NCBI GenBank assembly: GCA_023525715.1
Contig: CM042010.1
Location: 87,411,384-87,475,383 of the forward strand
Length of the DNA: 64,000 nucleotides
Reading direction: 5' to 3'
Source of the DNA: Cichorium intybus
Lineage: Eukaryota > Streptophyta > Magnoliopsida > Asterales > Asteraceae
The notes under the pieces were generated by a model. The model made no database searches, was not told the origin of the DNA, and saw only the letters and a program-made list of their open reading frames with translations. Positions 49,140 to 59,372 of this stretch are shown piece after piece (position 1 is the first letter of the stretch; each line of letters starts with the position of its first letter). Position numbers and translations under genes: made by a program.

Positions 49140-49887
49140 TGTGACATCCCAGAAATTTATACCTAGAACTATAAACAGTTAATTCACCGCAAACCTCTTT
49201 ATAACCAAACCTTTTGAGCTTCAATGCATACTTTGGAAAATATAGTGTCATTACGATTAAAATAAGATACGAGATAAAATCTTACTTCCTATAATGGAAT
49301 ATCTCAAGCACAAACTGAAACCCTAGTTAATACGTCTGAAAAACTGAAAATAAGTATTTACCATTTGTGAAACAAAACAAGCAATCTAACCTCAGGGTAC
49401 ATGTTTCCCTGATTCCGGAAATATAAATAACATTCAAAACGGAGCTCATATGCAAAAGTTACGACTGTTATAAGAAAACAAGCCAAAACAAACCAGTGTA
49501 ACACTGATTTTATTTAACTACATAAATCGTTTCGATGCGTTGAGGCACTTGCGTACCTCATATGGAAATTCCGAGAACATTATTGGACTCAGACTATGAT
49601 CTATTATTGGATTCCATACTCGAAATATTTTTAGCAAAAATATTTATAAAAGTCAAATGCTGGATGCTACGGATAATCGAACGCACATATTTAAACACGT
49701 TTTCCCAGTGTTCTACAACTCGAAAAATAAATCCGTTTGGGTTACTGAAACCGGTGCACTCGGCTCGACAATTCTCCGGTCTCGAAAAAATTATTACACA
49801 TGGGGATCTTGCGCACGAATTATGTCATCCACGACATCACCTTCACCAACCCCAACTACTCCATGAGACTATAAATAAGAGGCTTTG
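49140..49887 (+). repeat. Partial LTR copy at the head of element C
   Basis: 748 bp beginning TGTGACATCCCAG, repeating the first part of the LTR that follows. It ends just after a TATA region (tataaata 49870-49877), where a second TGTGACATCC begins. Its first ~100 bases are closer to the right-hand LTR at 63292 than to the adjacent copy at 49888, so it probably marks the true left end of element C with an internal duplication of the LTR head. Confidence 0.75.
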
Positions 49888-51865
49888 TGTGACATCCCGG
49901 AAATTTATACCTAAAACTAGAAACAGTCAATTCACTGCAAACCTCTTTGTAACATGACCTTTTGAGCTTTAATGCATACTTTGGAAAATATAGTGTCATT
50001 ACGATTAAAATAAGATACGAGATAAAATCTTACTTCCTATAATGGAATATCTCAAGCACAAACTGAAACCCTAGTTAATACGTCTGAAAAACTGAAAATA
50101 AGTATTAACCATTTGTGAAACAAAACAAGCAATCTAACCTCAGAGTACATGTTTCCCTGATTCCGGAAATATAAATAACATTCAAAACGGAGCTCATATG
50201 CAAAAGTTACGACTGTTATAAAAAAACAAGCTAAAACAAACCAGTGTAACACTGATTTTATTTAACTACATAAATCGTTTCGATGCGTTGAGGCACTTGC
50301 GCACCTCATATGGAAATTCCGAGAACATTATTGGACTCAGACTATGGTCTATTATTGGATTCCATACTCGAAATATTTTTAGCAAAAATATTTATAAAAG
50401 TCAAACGCTGGATGCTACGGATAATCGAACGCACATATTTAAACACGTTTTCCCAGTGTTCTACAACTCGAAAAATAAATCCGTTTGGGTTTCTGAAACC
50501 GGTGCACTCGGCTCGACAATTCTCCGGTCTCGAAAAAATTATTTAACATCGGGATCTTGCGCACGAATTATGTCATCCACGACATCACATTCACCAACCA
50601 TTCACCAACCCCAACTACTCCATGAGACTATAAATAAGAGGCTTTGCATCTCATTTTTCTTCACCAATTCACCAAAGCTTCTAGCGTTTTCTTTCTTTCT
50701 CCAATTGCTCTCCTTTTGGCCAAGAACACTACCACCATTGGTCATCGCTCCACTACCGTCGTACCATCACTTCGCCGCACAAAACCTTGTTGTTTTGTGG
50801 TGTTATTTCGCGGTGCTTCTCAAACACGATCGTTCTTATATCTAAACTGAATTCACGCTTCAAATGTGAGTGTTACGGCCCCTTTGTCTATGTTTTTATA
50901 TATTATTGGGGAGAATACATGTGCAATATAAACATTTATCAATTTCATATCAAGTTTTATAAATGTTATTATAGCTTTATAAAATGTTTTCAATAAGCGA
51001 GTACTGTACACTAATACGTATATATTTATCAACATACTTGGCTTTTATAGCAAAAATCATTTTGGGATGAGACTTGTCTATCCTACATTTATCAATGGCT
51101 TAGATAGTGAGACACTATTCATAACTAAGTAGAAATACCTAGGCCCCACACTACTATAACCATTAATCAAGCAGAGCGAGATACATATGTATAGATCTAT
51201 ACGGGTTGACACCCCCACCTATGGTTGTTAGCTACAACTTCGACTTGCAAATCGATGTAGGTGATACTTATCTTTTACATTACTACGACGTCCATGAAGC
51301 GTTGTAGGGGGTACATTTCAGTTGAATAGCTCGGTTATAGGACTCAACTATACGCATTGATGGTTTTCTCATAAACGTACATATCATTTATAAGTATGGT
51401 ATTACTTATGGTTTTCAAAAACTCTATACAATTCATTTATAAATATGGTATTACTTACGATTTTCAGCAACTCTTTACAAACTCATTTACAAGTATGATT
51501 ATACTTACAAAAGGAATACTTTTAGTTATTTTAAAAGTATCAGTGCTGTGTTCAGCATAAAACCTGTAACTCTCACCAACCTTGTGTTGACCCTCAAAAC
51601 TACATGTATTCTCAGGAAATCAATGAGACTTTCAGAAGATGGAAATCTTCATGGATTTCAGGCAACCTAGTTTTGTTATATCTGTTAAGGCATTTCATGT
51701 ACTATACTATTATTATTTGTAAGAACCATGTATTCAAACTTCAAGATGAAATACAACTATCCTTTGGTTTATTGTTGTACTTGTACTGTATATTCAATTG
51801 CCTGTGATCCAAGAACTTAGTCGCACAGCCCGGCATGTTCCGCCGCCTCGGTCGGGGGTGTGACA
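49888..51865 (+). repeat. 5' LTR of element C
   Basis: About 1.98 kb, TGTGACATCCCGG...GGGTGTGACA, with a TATA box at 50629-50636 and CT-rich sequence downstream. The open frames inside it (e.g. 50288-50845) are not supported as genes. Confidence 0.75.
50629..50636 (+). promoter_or_regulatory. TATA box of the element C LTR
   Basis: TATAAATA in 'gagactataaataagagg', conserved at 49870-49877 in the partial copy. Likely promoter of the element RNA. Confidence 0.55.
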
Positions 51866-51868
51866 GAA

Positions 51869-51880
51869 TGGTATCAGAGC
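51869..51880 (+). other. Primer-binding site of element C (tRNA-iMet)
   Basis: TGGTATCAGAGC three bases after the LTR end. Confidence 0.85.
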
Positions 51881-52702
51881 TAAATTGGCTATAGAGAACT
51901 CGTATCCTCGAAAGAGGAATCCAACTATAGCAACAGGCTTCTAATAAAAGTATTATTATTAATTACACTACTTCTCGACTACTTACGGGTGAGGTGTCTA
52001 GTTTGAACTATCGCTTGGGTTTTGGATTCAGAACAGCTTTAATGCCAAAATGATCGTGCCTACCGGTACTTCTCATCTGGCCGATCCTTATTTGATAGTC
52101 TTAAGGTACAAAACAAAAACTAATAATACTGCAAACCCCACCAACAATATATATAGGAGTTATATATATACTCTGACCCGCGATGAGAACACTATATACA
52201 ACTATAAATACAATGAGACTAAAACTCTCTAAAACATTTCGTACAAAGTATACTTTTAACATAAAATGATATTTTTATAAAGTAGAAGTACATACATAGT
52301 AGAACAGTGTCATAATCAGAACAATACAAAAGTAATAAGATAAGTTGAACACTACGAGTAGGCCTAGGTAATTATGTAATCATACCTAGGATAGATAGAG
52401 CCTGATCAACTATATTGGTCCAATGTGTGACTAACATGTACTTAGGAATAATCGTAGTGAACAACAAGTCTAAAAAAAAAACTTACCAAGAATCATATAC
52501 AAAGAAACTCTAAAATAGAATATGAAGCTAAAATACTATAGGAATATTTTATAATACTATAGAACCATACATTTAGACACTTTATCTGCCCTTATCCTTG
52601 CACAGTCAACTTGATATTTTGATAATACCTGACCAATAACTATTATCGAAAACCTACCATTATTTCTACCAACAGTTCCATTAAACTAATATTGGTAGAA
52701 AT
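51881..52702 (+). other. Leader and possible gag start of element C
   Basis: AT-rich. An ATG at 52050 opens 60 codons (MIVPTGTSHLADPY...), placed where a chromovirus gag would start, but it soon becomes low-complexity and stops. No further gag sequence is present, so the join between element and captured sequence probably lies between about 52120 and 52700. Confidence 0.45.
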
Positions 52703-54267
52703 TCAATCTGAAAGCATAAGGTGGGCTATGTCACATGCCAAGTCTTCTGGGTTCTCTTCACTTATGGTCTTGAGAAAATCATGGTTAAAACCACTCATAG
52801 CAGAAACAGAAGGCAGAGATTGTTGCTGTGTATGGGTCCCTAATGAAGCTTCTTCTCTCTTCTGAACCTTTCTTTTCTTGTAAACAACCTTAAAGGCAGC
52901 TTGCCTCAATCTCTTTGTGGTATCAGTTATCTTCGAACTAGAACCCTCGACTATTGCTCTTTTCTCGTTCTCTAGACCAAGTATTACGTCTACTCTACTA
53001 GGATTATTATCCGATTCCTGTTGCATAAATACTTTCAGTCATTACAATCTCATGATATTAAAATTGAGGAGAAAGAAATACAATTCTTAACCTAAGTATG
53101 GTTAATAAGAGTTTGTAGACTCTTAATCTGTCGTCGAAGCCAACTTTTGATGCCTAACTTCCTACAGCGTTGCTTCAACTGTGTTGATCCAACGTTGAGT
53201 TCCCTTGCAGCTTCCAAAATGGGCTTGTCAAAATGCATGGATATTGTTTCCTTACTCAACGCATGTCTAGAACCACTTCTACTGCCAATTACTGTGGTTC
53301 TTTGACTCAAAGAATTAAATGCGGTTGTACTATTATAATTCGGGATCATTTGAGCATGATCCTGATTTGCTGATCCAAAGATAAACTTCGGTTCAGTAAA
53401 ATTAGTACTTGTTGTCGGTAGTAATGGTTGATTTTCAACCATGAACCCAGGATTTTTAAATCCCTCTAGATTCATTTGAATCATATGAAGGTGATCCTGA
53501 TATTGAAAACCACCCACAAACTCAGGATTCGCTGAAGCGAACCCGATAGTGTCATCATGGATCGACTGTATTTGATCCTGATTTTGAATGTCAGTTTGAA
53601 ACCCCTAATTTGTTAGACCTACTCCACTATGCAGTATGGGCACGTTCATGCTTAGATTATCATTAGTAAGGTCATCTACAAATGGATCTGTGTATAACGT
53701 ATGTTAGATAATTAAGAAAAATAAACATAAAGCTCAACAAAATGACTTAACCTGGAAGTATATATTGAGATTGCCCAACAGCGATGTCTTGATTTAAAGG
53801 CAGTGGATCTTCAGGGAGAATACCCATCAGAGGAAAAACTTCAGGATCATCTTGAAGTTGATCCAGCGGTAATATATCTGGAAAATCTATACCTCACATA
53901 GTTTAAAACAAAATCAAAACGCTAGAGAAATGAATAAGAAATAAAAGGAATTAAGGATATTATAATTACCAGACTCCAGTAGAGGTATCTGATTAAACGA
54001 TAGGGAGGTACCCTCTTCCCTTAGGAAATTCCGCTCAGCGTCTGACAAGTTTTCCATATGAGATCTGTTTTCCATGCCTCGATTGAAAATCTGAAATTAT
54101 ATAAGAATAAACTAGTAGTAGGATAGAATGAGACTGAAAAGATCTTAGATACAAATGATGATACATACCCGTTTATATAGCATCTTACAGCAGGAACTGA
54201 AAGGACAACTCACGTTCTTAATACCGAAATTCAAAATATCTACAGTAGATGCAATATTTTCACCACC
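52703..54267 (-). pseudogene. RWP-RK domain gene copy (NLP/RKD-like), 4-5 exons
   Basis: Exons by splice signals: 54267-54169 (tentative), 54090-53970, 53892-53752, 53687-53092, 53017-52703. Introns begin GT and end AG, and codon phases match across the last four exons. The RWP-RK DNA-binding domain is in exon 4 (ALSKETISMHFDKPILEAAREL, cut here, to IKSLQTLI), but the signature RWPxRK reads SWLRRQ. The last exon is basic (YKKRKVQKREE), with an acidic C-terminus. In-frame TAG codons are at 53605-53607 and 53092-53094, the latter at the last base triplet of exon 4. RWP-RK proteins are plant nuclear transcription factors in nitrate signalling (NLP) or egg-cell identity (RKD). This copy lies antisense inside element C and cannot encode the full protein as read. 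Confidence 0.75.
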
Positions 54268-54327
54268 CTAAGTGATATCTTTTCCAAATTGGCGGTTTGA
54301 CTCCCATGAGGACGGGATAACGAAAAG

Positions 54328-54333
<6 letters not shown>

Positions 54334-54372
<39 letters not shown>
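54334..54372. repeat. (TA)n microsatellite
   Basis: About 39 bases of alternating T/A between the RWP-RK gene copy and the Athila D insertion. Confidence 0.9.
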
Positions 54373-54374
<2 letters not shown>

Positions 54375-54607
54375 TTTGATAACGGAAATAGTTCAAAGAA
54401 TAGTTAATTCAATTATATAGTAATCTAATCATAAATAATGAATTAGAACCTACTCATCTAACATCTGTAGAGCTCGTGGTTCACCTGTAGATTACGTACT
54501 TCCTTCCATCCTATGAGTATCAACTGTAAAATGAAATCACATATCATATCTTAAACATCCTCAGGCATTTCCAGAATACTTAACTTAAATGATTAAGAAA
54601 TAAATAG

Positions 54608-55709
54608 TGACAACGCCTAGTGATATCAAGTATTTTAGGCGTTGTTGAGCCCTGTTCTTGATAAAATTATATCATATATGCATGGGTATTCTCACTTTTC
54701 GTGTCAGGACTTGTCTGGAGAAAAAGAACATAAACAGGGACTAAAAGTGTACAAAAAGGAAAAAGTATGGAAAGAATGCAAAATCAAGAGAAGACGTACG
54801 CGTGCCGCGGATTTATATCCTGCGCGACGCGGATGTAAGGCGGTGGAACACATTTAAATGACGAAAAAACGGGGAACGGATAAGTACGCGCGCCGCGGAT
54901 TTCACATTTGCGCGGTGCGGTCACGGGAAATTTGCAACTATAAATAGAGGCATTTCCGGCCGAAAACCCTAGCAAAGACTTGGTGTAAACATCGACCTAG
55001 AAGCTCTTTGACTCGAGGAATCCATTTCAGAAGCTATAATTTGGTATTTTCATGTTTTTAGATTTTATTTCACTTTAGTTAAACATTTGTATGCTTGAGT
55101 TGAATCTTTGGGTGTGACAACCATCGATCTCCAGCTTAGGGTTCTGTTTTTAGTAGTGTTTAGCTACTAATTTTGACGTTTGGATATTGGTTTGAGTAAA
55201 TGCAATCATTCGGTTAATGTTAATATTGGTTTTTCGGTGTTTTGGATGTTAGTTTGTTATTTGGTTGTTTGATTGTGATTGAACTTGTTTGTGACTTGGT
55301 TGGGACTGTTTTCCCTTGCTGGAAACAGTAGCTAACTTGGTTAGGTTAGGCATTAAACCTTGGCTATTAACTGTCTCATAGGACTGTTAGTTGTTAGCTA
55401 GTTTATGCTATGCTTGGTTTTGCTAGTTTGGATGCCTTCAATTGCTCCTGATTCAGAGATGTACTTCTGAGTTCAGAAAGTAACTAGGTCATTTGGACAT
55501 AGCTAAGCTTGGCTTGGGTGTTTGAATATTGCTTTGAGGTAGACAGATAGAAATTAATTCCTCCGACTATAGCCGTGACACTATTAGTTGGTAATCTCTC
55601 ATCTAGGCTGACCACGTAGCTCCTGTGGATCGACCCTGACTCCACTATACTAGTGAATGTTAGGTTATTTCTTATTTTTGACCGCATGACGACCTCTGCG
55701 TGCACGTCA
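54608..55709 (+). repeat. 5' LTR of Athila D
   Basis: 1102 bp. It contains two GC-rich motif pairs (54800-54832 and 54888-54920) just upstream of the TATA box. Confidence 0.93.
54939..54946 (+). promoter_or_regulatory. TATA box of the Athila D LTR
   Basis: TATAAATA in 'caactataaatagagg', 19 bases after the second GC-rich motif pair. Conserved in the 3' LTR (about 61941) and, in context, in the B LTR. Confidence 0.65.
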
Positions 55710-55714
55710 AATTT

Positions 55715-55732
55715 TGGCGCCGTTGCCGGGGA
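55715..55732 (+). other. Primer-binding site of Athila D (tRNA-Asp)
   Basis: TGGCGCCGTTGCCGGGGA, the primer site typical of the Athila/Tat branch, complementary to the 3' end of plant tRNA-Asp. Confidence 0.93.
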
Positions 55733-55847
55733 GCTGTGAGCTTAGAATAGGTGAGTAGTAGAAATTTGTTTCTTGCTTTTTGAATTTTCAATTTGGTGTA
55801 ATTTCATTTTTTTGGTTTTGATTCTTGTGGGCGTATTGCACTAGTGC

Positions 55848-58800
55848 ATGCGTACCCACAGGGGAGAGCAAGCATCCCCTGCACAGTTTGATTCTGAAAT
55901 TGAACGTACTGCGCGCAAACTCCGTGCCCGTAGGCGTTTGAGCATCATGAATTATAGTCAAGTTAGCAGTAGTCCGATTAGTGTTGCCCAGGACCCAGCA
56001 GGTGAGGCAACTGGGAGGTTTTCTATCCCTCCACTTTCAGAATTTCAGTTTGGAAGCTCGAGTGCTTCCGGTGGTGCAGTTTCAGCCCCTGCACCCATAC
56101 CATCATGCACTCCGCCTTCCATTCCACCATTTTTACCCGTTTCTCAACCACAATCCACCAATCCCTTTACATCTGCTATGACTTGGGGAGAGCCGACCCG
56201 AGATGGCACCCCAACTCCTAGACAGCATACACCAACATCACAACCACAACCAGCCCTCTTTAAACCTCAACCTACATACCAACCAACACAACCTATACAC
56301 TTTCAACCACCGCATCAACCGCAATACCAATACCCAGAGACGGAGGAAGTGTACGACAAAGAAGATGAAGGATGGGTGCCACCGGCACCGCAACCACAAT
56401 GGAACCGAGGTCGGGGACCTCCCAGGCGAGCACCACCATACCAACCAGGTCAGCGGGAGTACAATGATCATCTTTACGGTAACCCCGCTCAACCCTTACA
56501 TTTTGCACAACCGAGACGGCAATCGGTTGCATCACATTTCCAACCACAGGAATATGATGATTCGTCGCCAATCTATATTCCTGATAACATAGATTCGCAG
56601 GTAGAGATTAGACCCCAGTTATTAGGAATATTACCAGAATTCAGAGGATATAAGCAGGATGATCCCTATAATCATTTATATGAATTCTTAGCGATCGCTA
56701 ATGCTAACAATCCCAGAAACACAAATAGAAATATTTTTAGGCTTAGACTGTTCCCGTTCACCCTCAAGGATAAAGCCAAGTATTGGTTCACGTCATTGCC
56801 ATCAAACAGTATCACTACGTGGGATCAACTCAAAGCGAAGTTCCTTCAGGAATTTTACCCAGCGAGCAAAACCACTGAAATCAGAAGAGTTATCCAGGAT
56901 TTTCAGCAAAAGCCTGGAGAGGCTTTTCATGAAGCTTTTGACAGATTGAAGGAGTTGCTGCGATCTTGTCCGCATCATGAGATTCCCAGATGGCAATTGG
57001 TCAAATTATTTTTCGAGGGAGTTAGCGAAACACACCAAGCCATGATAAATGCCTCCTCCAGTGGGACATTTATGTGGCAAGATCCAGAAGAAGCTTGGAG
57101 ATTTTTGGAGCAGTTGAGTAATGGCTCCAAAGCAAACTTCTCCACCAGGAAGACTACAAGTACGGCGGCAGCAGTAGGGGTTGACGCTGATTGGAAAAAG
57201 GAAGTGAAAAAGGAAATCAGTGAATTGAACAGAAAGTTTGATAGGCTTATGGCAACATTACAAAATGGACCGCCAAATTCGTCACAAGAAAGTCAAGGAG
57301 GATCTAGGATGCAGGAAGCTAATCAAGTTTATGGCCAGGGTCAAGGTCAACACAATAATGGACGACCCTACAGGCCATACAACCAAGGACAACAACAAAA
57401 TTTCAGGAAGAACAATTATCAGAATCAATCGAATAGTCAGCCTAGAAACCAGCAGCCAGCAAACAATGGAAACAACAACAACAACAGGGGACCCACCAAC
57501 GCTACCAACAATGCTCCAGGGACCCAAGAAGAGATGATATCAAAGATGTATGATATGGTCACAGCAACACAACAACAATCTCAAGCGAACGCAAAGGCCA
57601 TCGCAAATATGGAAAGACAAATAGGTCAAATGGCTGCAGACCAACAGAAGAGAGATAATGGCAAATTACCTAGTGCTACTGAAGTCAATCCTACTCATAA
57701 CCAACGTCCCGGGAAGGAGCAAGTCAATACTGTTGAATCAGGATGGCGAAAGGTTACTCTGGAGGATTTGTTCGAGGTAGGGAATGAAGTGGAACCAGAG
57801 GAGGAAGGAAAGGCTTTAAAGAGCGAGGAAGGTGAAGAAGGAGGAGTTCCGGTTGAGAATGGCATTCAACCCGAAATAGATGAAACGGTCCAAAAGGAAG
57901 AGCAACCAACGATTGCAGGGATTAAGCAAAAGAAGAAGAATAAGAAAGAAAAGAAGAAGCAGGAAGCAACTAGATCAACGGGACCCTTAATGAATCAGCC
58001 CCTATGGGATGAACTTAAGGATGCCCCCGAGGACACCAGGATTTTACAAGAAATGTGCAAACAAAATGGGAAGAACAAGGTACCTACGCCAAAAACGGTG
58101 AGATTGACTGTGAGAGCTAGCGAAGCATTATTGGGAACACTACCCAAGAAGGAGAAGGATCCCGGATCACCATTGATCACTACAACCGTAGGGGATGTGG
58201 TTATTCGAAACACCTTACTAGATTTGGGAGCAAGTGTTAACATCTTGCCGGGATATCTGTATGACAAATACAAGAATGAAGAAATCGAGCCAGCTGAAGT
58301 TGTACTGCAATTGGCTGACCAATCAACTAAGGTATCTAGGGGAAAGCTAACCAATGTCATAGTCAAAGTTGGCGACTTTTTCTACCCCGTGGATTTTCTG
58401 GTGATGGAATATGAAAGTCCGGATGATGCGCCTGCGCTTATCTTAGGACGGCCATTCCTAGCTACTGCTGGTTCAGTGATCGACTGCAAGACTGGAGACA
58501 TGGATATTTTCTTCGGGACCAGGAAAAGGAGATTGAATATGTTTGGGAACCCAATTTCGTTACCTTCGGAAGATAACGGCAAACCAGCAGACAGAAAAAC
58601 ATTAATGGATCCAGGAACCAGAAGTAAAGAAAAGATATGGACACGTACGGGGGAAGGTGGAAAGGAAGAAGTTTTAAAGGAGACCAAAAACCACCCGCTG
58701 TCCGCCATCGACAAGGAACAACTGCTGGAAATGATAGAAATGATGGAAGCGAGGCATCAGCAATATGAAAGAGAATCCAGAAAACGTGAGGCGAATGTTT

Positions 58801-58958
58801 TCGAGCTATTGAAATCTCAACAACAATGGATCAGTGGTGTGAGTGATCGGATGACCCAACTCACATCCCTTATGACGATGATGGCCAATAATTTCATGCC
58901 GGAATATCAGCAAATGTCATCAAGAGGCCAAGAAGAAGAAGAAGAAGGGTCAGCTTAG
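55848..58958 (+). CDS. Athila gag-protease polyprotein (intact)
   Basis: A 1036-residue open frame. Residues 1-250 are low-complexity, rich in Pro, Gln and Ser. The Retrotrans_gag capsid lies at about 255-410 (LPEFRGYKQDDPYNHLYEF; FYPASKTTEIRRVIQDFQQ). A Gln/Asn/Gly/Arg-rich stretch at about 480-560 takes the place of a zinc knuckle; no CCHC is present. After a Lys/Glu-rich linker, the aspartic protease has its catalytic Asp792 in LLDLGASVNILPGYLYDKY and LILGRPFLATAG near 865. A coiled-coil-like tail (about 945-1030) ends in poly-Glu. In complete relatives the frame would lead into RT and integrase, but here it stops. The start is the first ATG of the frame, 115 bases after the primer site. 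Confidence 0.9.
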   Translation: MRTHRGEQASPAQFDSEIERTARKLRARRRLSIMNYSQVSSSPISVAQDPAGEATGRFSIPPLSEFQFGSSSASGGAVSAPAPIPSCTPPSIPPFLPVSQPQSTNPFTSAMTWGEPTRDGTPTPRQHTPTSQPQPALFKPQPTYQPTQPIHFQPPHQPQYQYPETEEVYDKEDEGWVPPAPQPQWNRGRGPPRRAPPYQPGQREYNDHLYGNPAQPLHFAQPRRQSVASHFQPQEYDDSSPIYIPDNIDSQVEIRPQLLGILPEFRGYKQDDPYNHLYEFLAIANANNPRNTNRNIFRLRLFPFTLKDKAKYWFTSLPSNSITTWDQLKAKFLQEFYPASKTTEIRRVIQDFQQKPGEAFHEAFDRLKELLRSCPHHEIPRWQLVKLFFEGVSETHQAMINASSSGTFMWQDPEEAWRFLEQLSNGSKANFSTRKTTSTAAAVGVDADWKKEVKKEISELNRKFDRLMATLQNGPPNSSQESQGGSRMQEANQVYGQGQGQHNNGRPYRPYNQGQQQNFRKNNYQNQSNSQPRNQQPANNGNNNNNRGPTNATNNAPGTQEEMISKMYDMVTATQQQSQANAKAIANMERQIGQMAADQQKRDNGKLPSATEVNPTHNQRPGKEQVNTVESGWRKVTLEDLFEVGNEVEPEEEGKALKSEEGEEGGVPVENGIQPEIDETVQKEEQPTIAGIKQKKKNKKEKKKQEATRSTGPLMNQPLWDELKDAPEDTRILQEMCKQNGKNKVPTPKTVRLTVRASEALLGTLPKKEKDPGSPLITTTVGDVVIRNTLLDLGASVNILPGYLYDKYKNEEIEPAEVVLQLADQSTKVSRGKLTNVIVKVGDFFYPVDFLVMEYESPDDAPALILGRPFLATAGSVIDCKTGDMDIFFGTRKRRLNMFGNPISLPSEDNGKPADRKTLMDPGTRSKEKIWTRTGEGGKEEVLKETKNHPLSAIDKEQLLEMIEMMEARHQQYERESRKREANVFELLKSQQQWISGVSDRMTQLTSLMTMMANNFMPEYQQMSSRGQEEEEEGSA

Positions 58959-59372
58959 GAGCAGCACGTCTGGCTGAAGACGTTAAACTTAGTGCTTGTT
59001 GGGAGGCAACCCATCGTGTCATAAGTAGGTTTTATATTTCTTAGGATTAATTTAAAAAATACATCAATCGTTTGCAGGTATTAGTGGTTTGAAGCAAGTG
59101 TGGGGTCGTGTGAAAAGGTTTTGAAATCTTCAAGACCGCGCCGCGGGTTTTGGACTTGCGCGACGCGGGGTCGAAAATCAACCCGATGCGCAGGGGTTGA
59201 ATTAGCGACACGCGCGCCGCGGAAACAAGAAATGCGCGCCGCGGGAAACGATCAGACGGTTTTCGCCTTTATCCGGTGAGCCGCGGCTCACAACTCAAAT
59301 CACACGACTCGGAGCTCTGGTGATCAAAAATTTCTCGCATTTTTTCTTGCTTATTGTGTTGCTACTACCAAG
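58959..59372 (+). other. Spacer between the two ORFs of Athila D
   Basis: GGGAGGCAACCCA (59001-59013), the motif normally following pol in Athila-group elements, comes only 43 bases after the gag-protease stop, which marks the pol deletion. Then follow a PPT-like aagtgtggggt (59096-59106) and two GC-rich motif pairs (59136-59168 and 59212-59244). Same layout as in B. Confidence 0.8.

Noticed and set aside
50288..50845. 185-codon ORF in the element C LTR
   Set aside because: It lies wholly within an LTR, is broken in the sister copies at 49562 and 63692, and has no domain.
52050..52232. 60-codon ORF as an independent gene
   Set aside because: It follows the element C primer site and degenerates at once into low-complexity sequence; at most a gag start.
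55715..55732. tRNA-Asp-like sequence
   Set aside because: Only the 18-base primer complement is present, not a tRNA gene; the same applies to the tRNA-iMet matches at 5503, 29457, 43346 and 51869.
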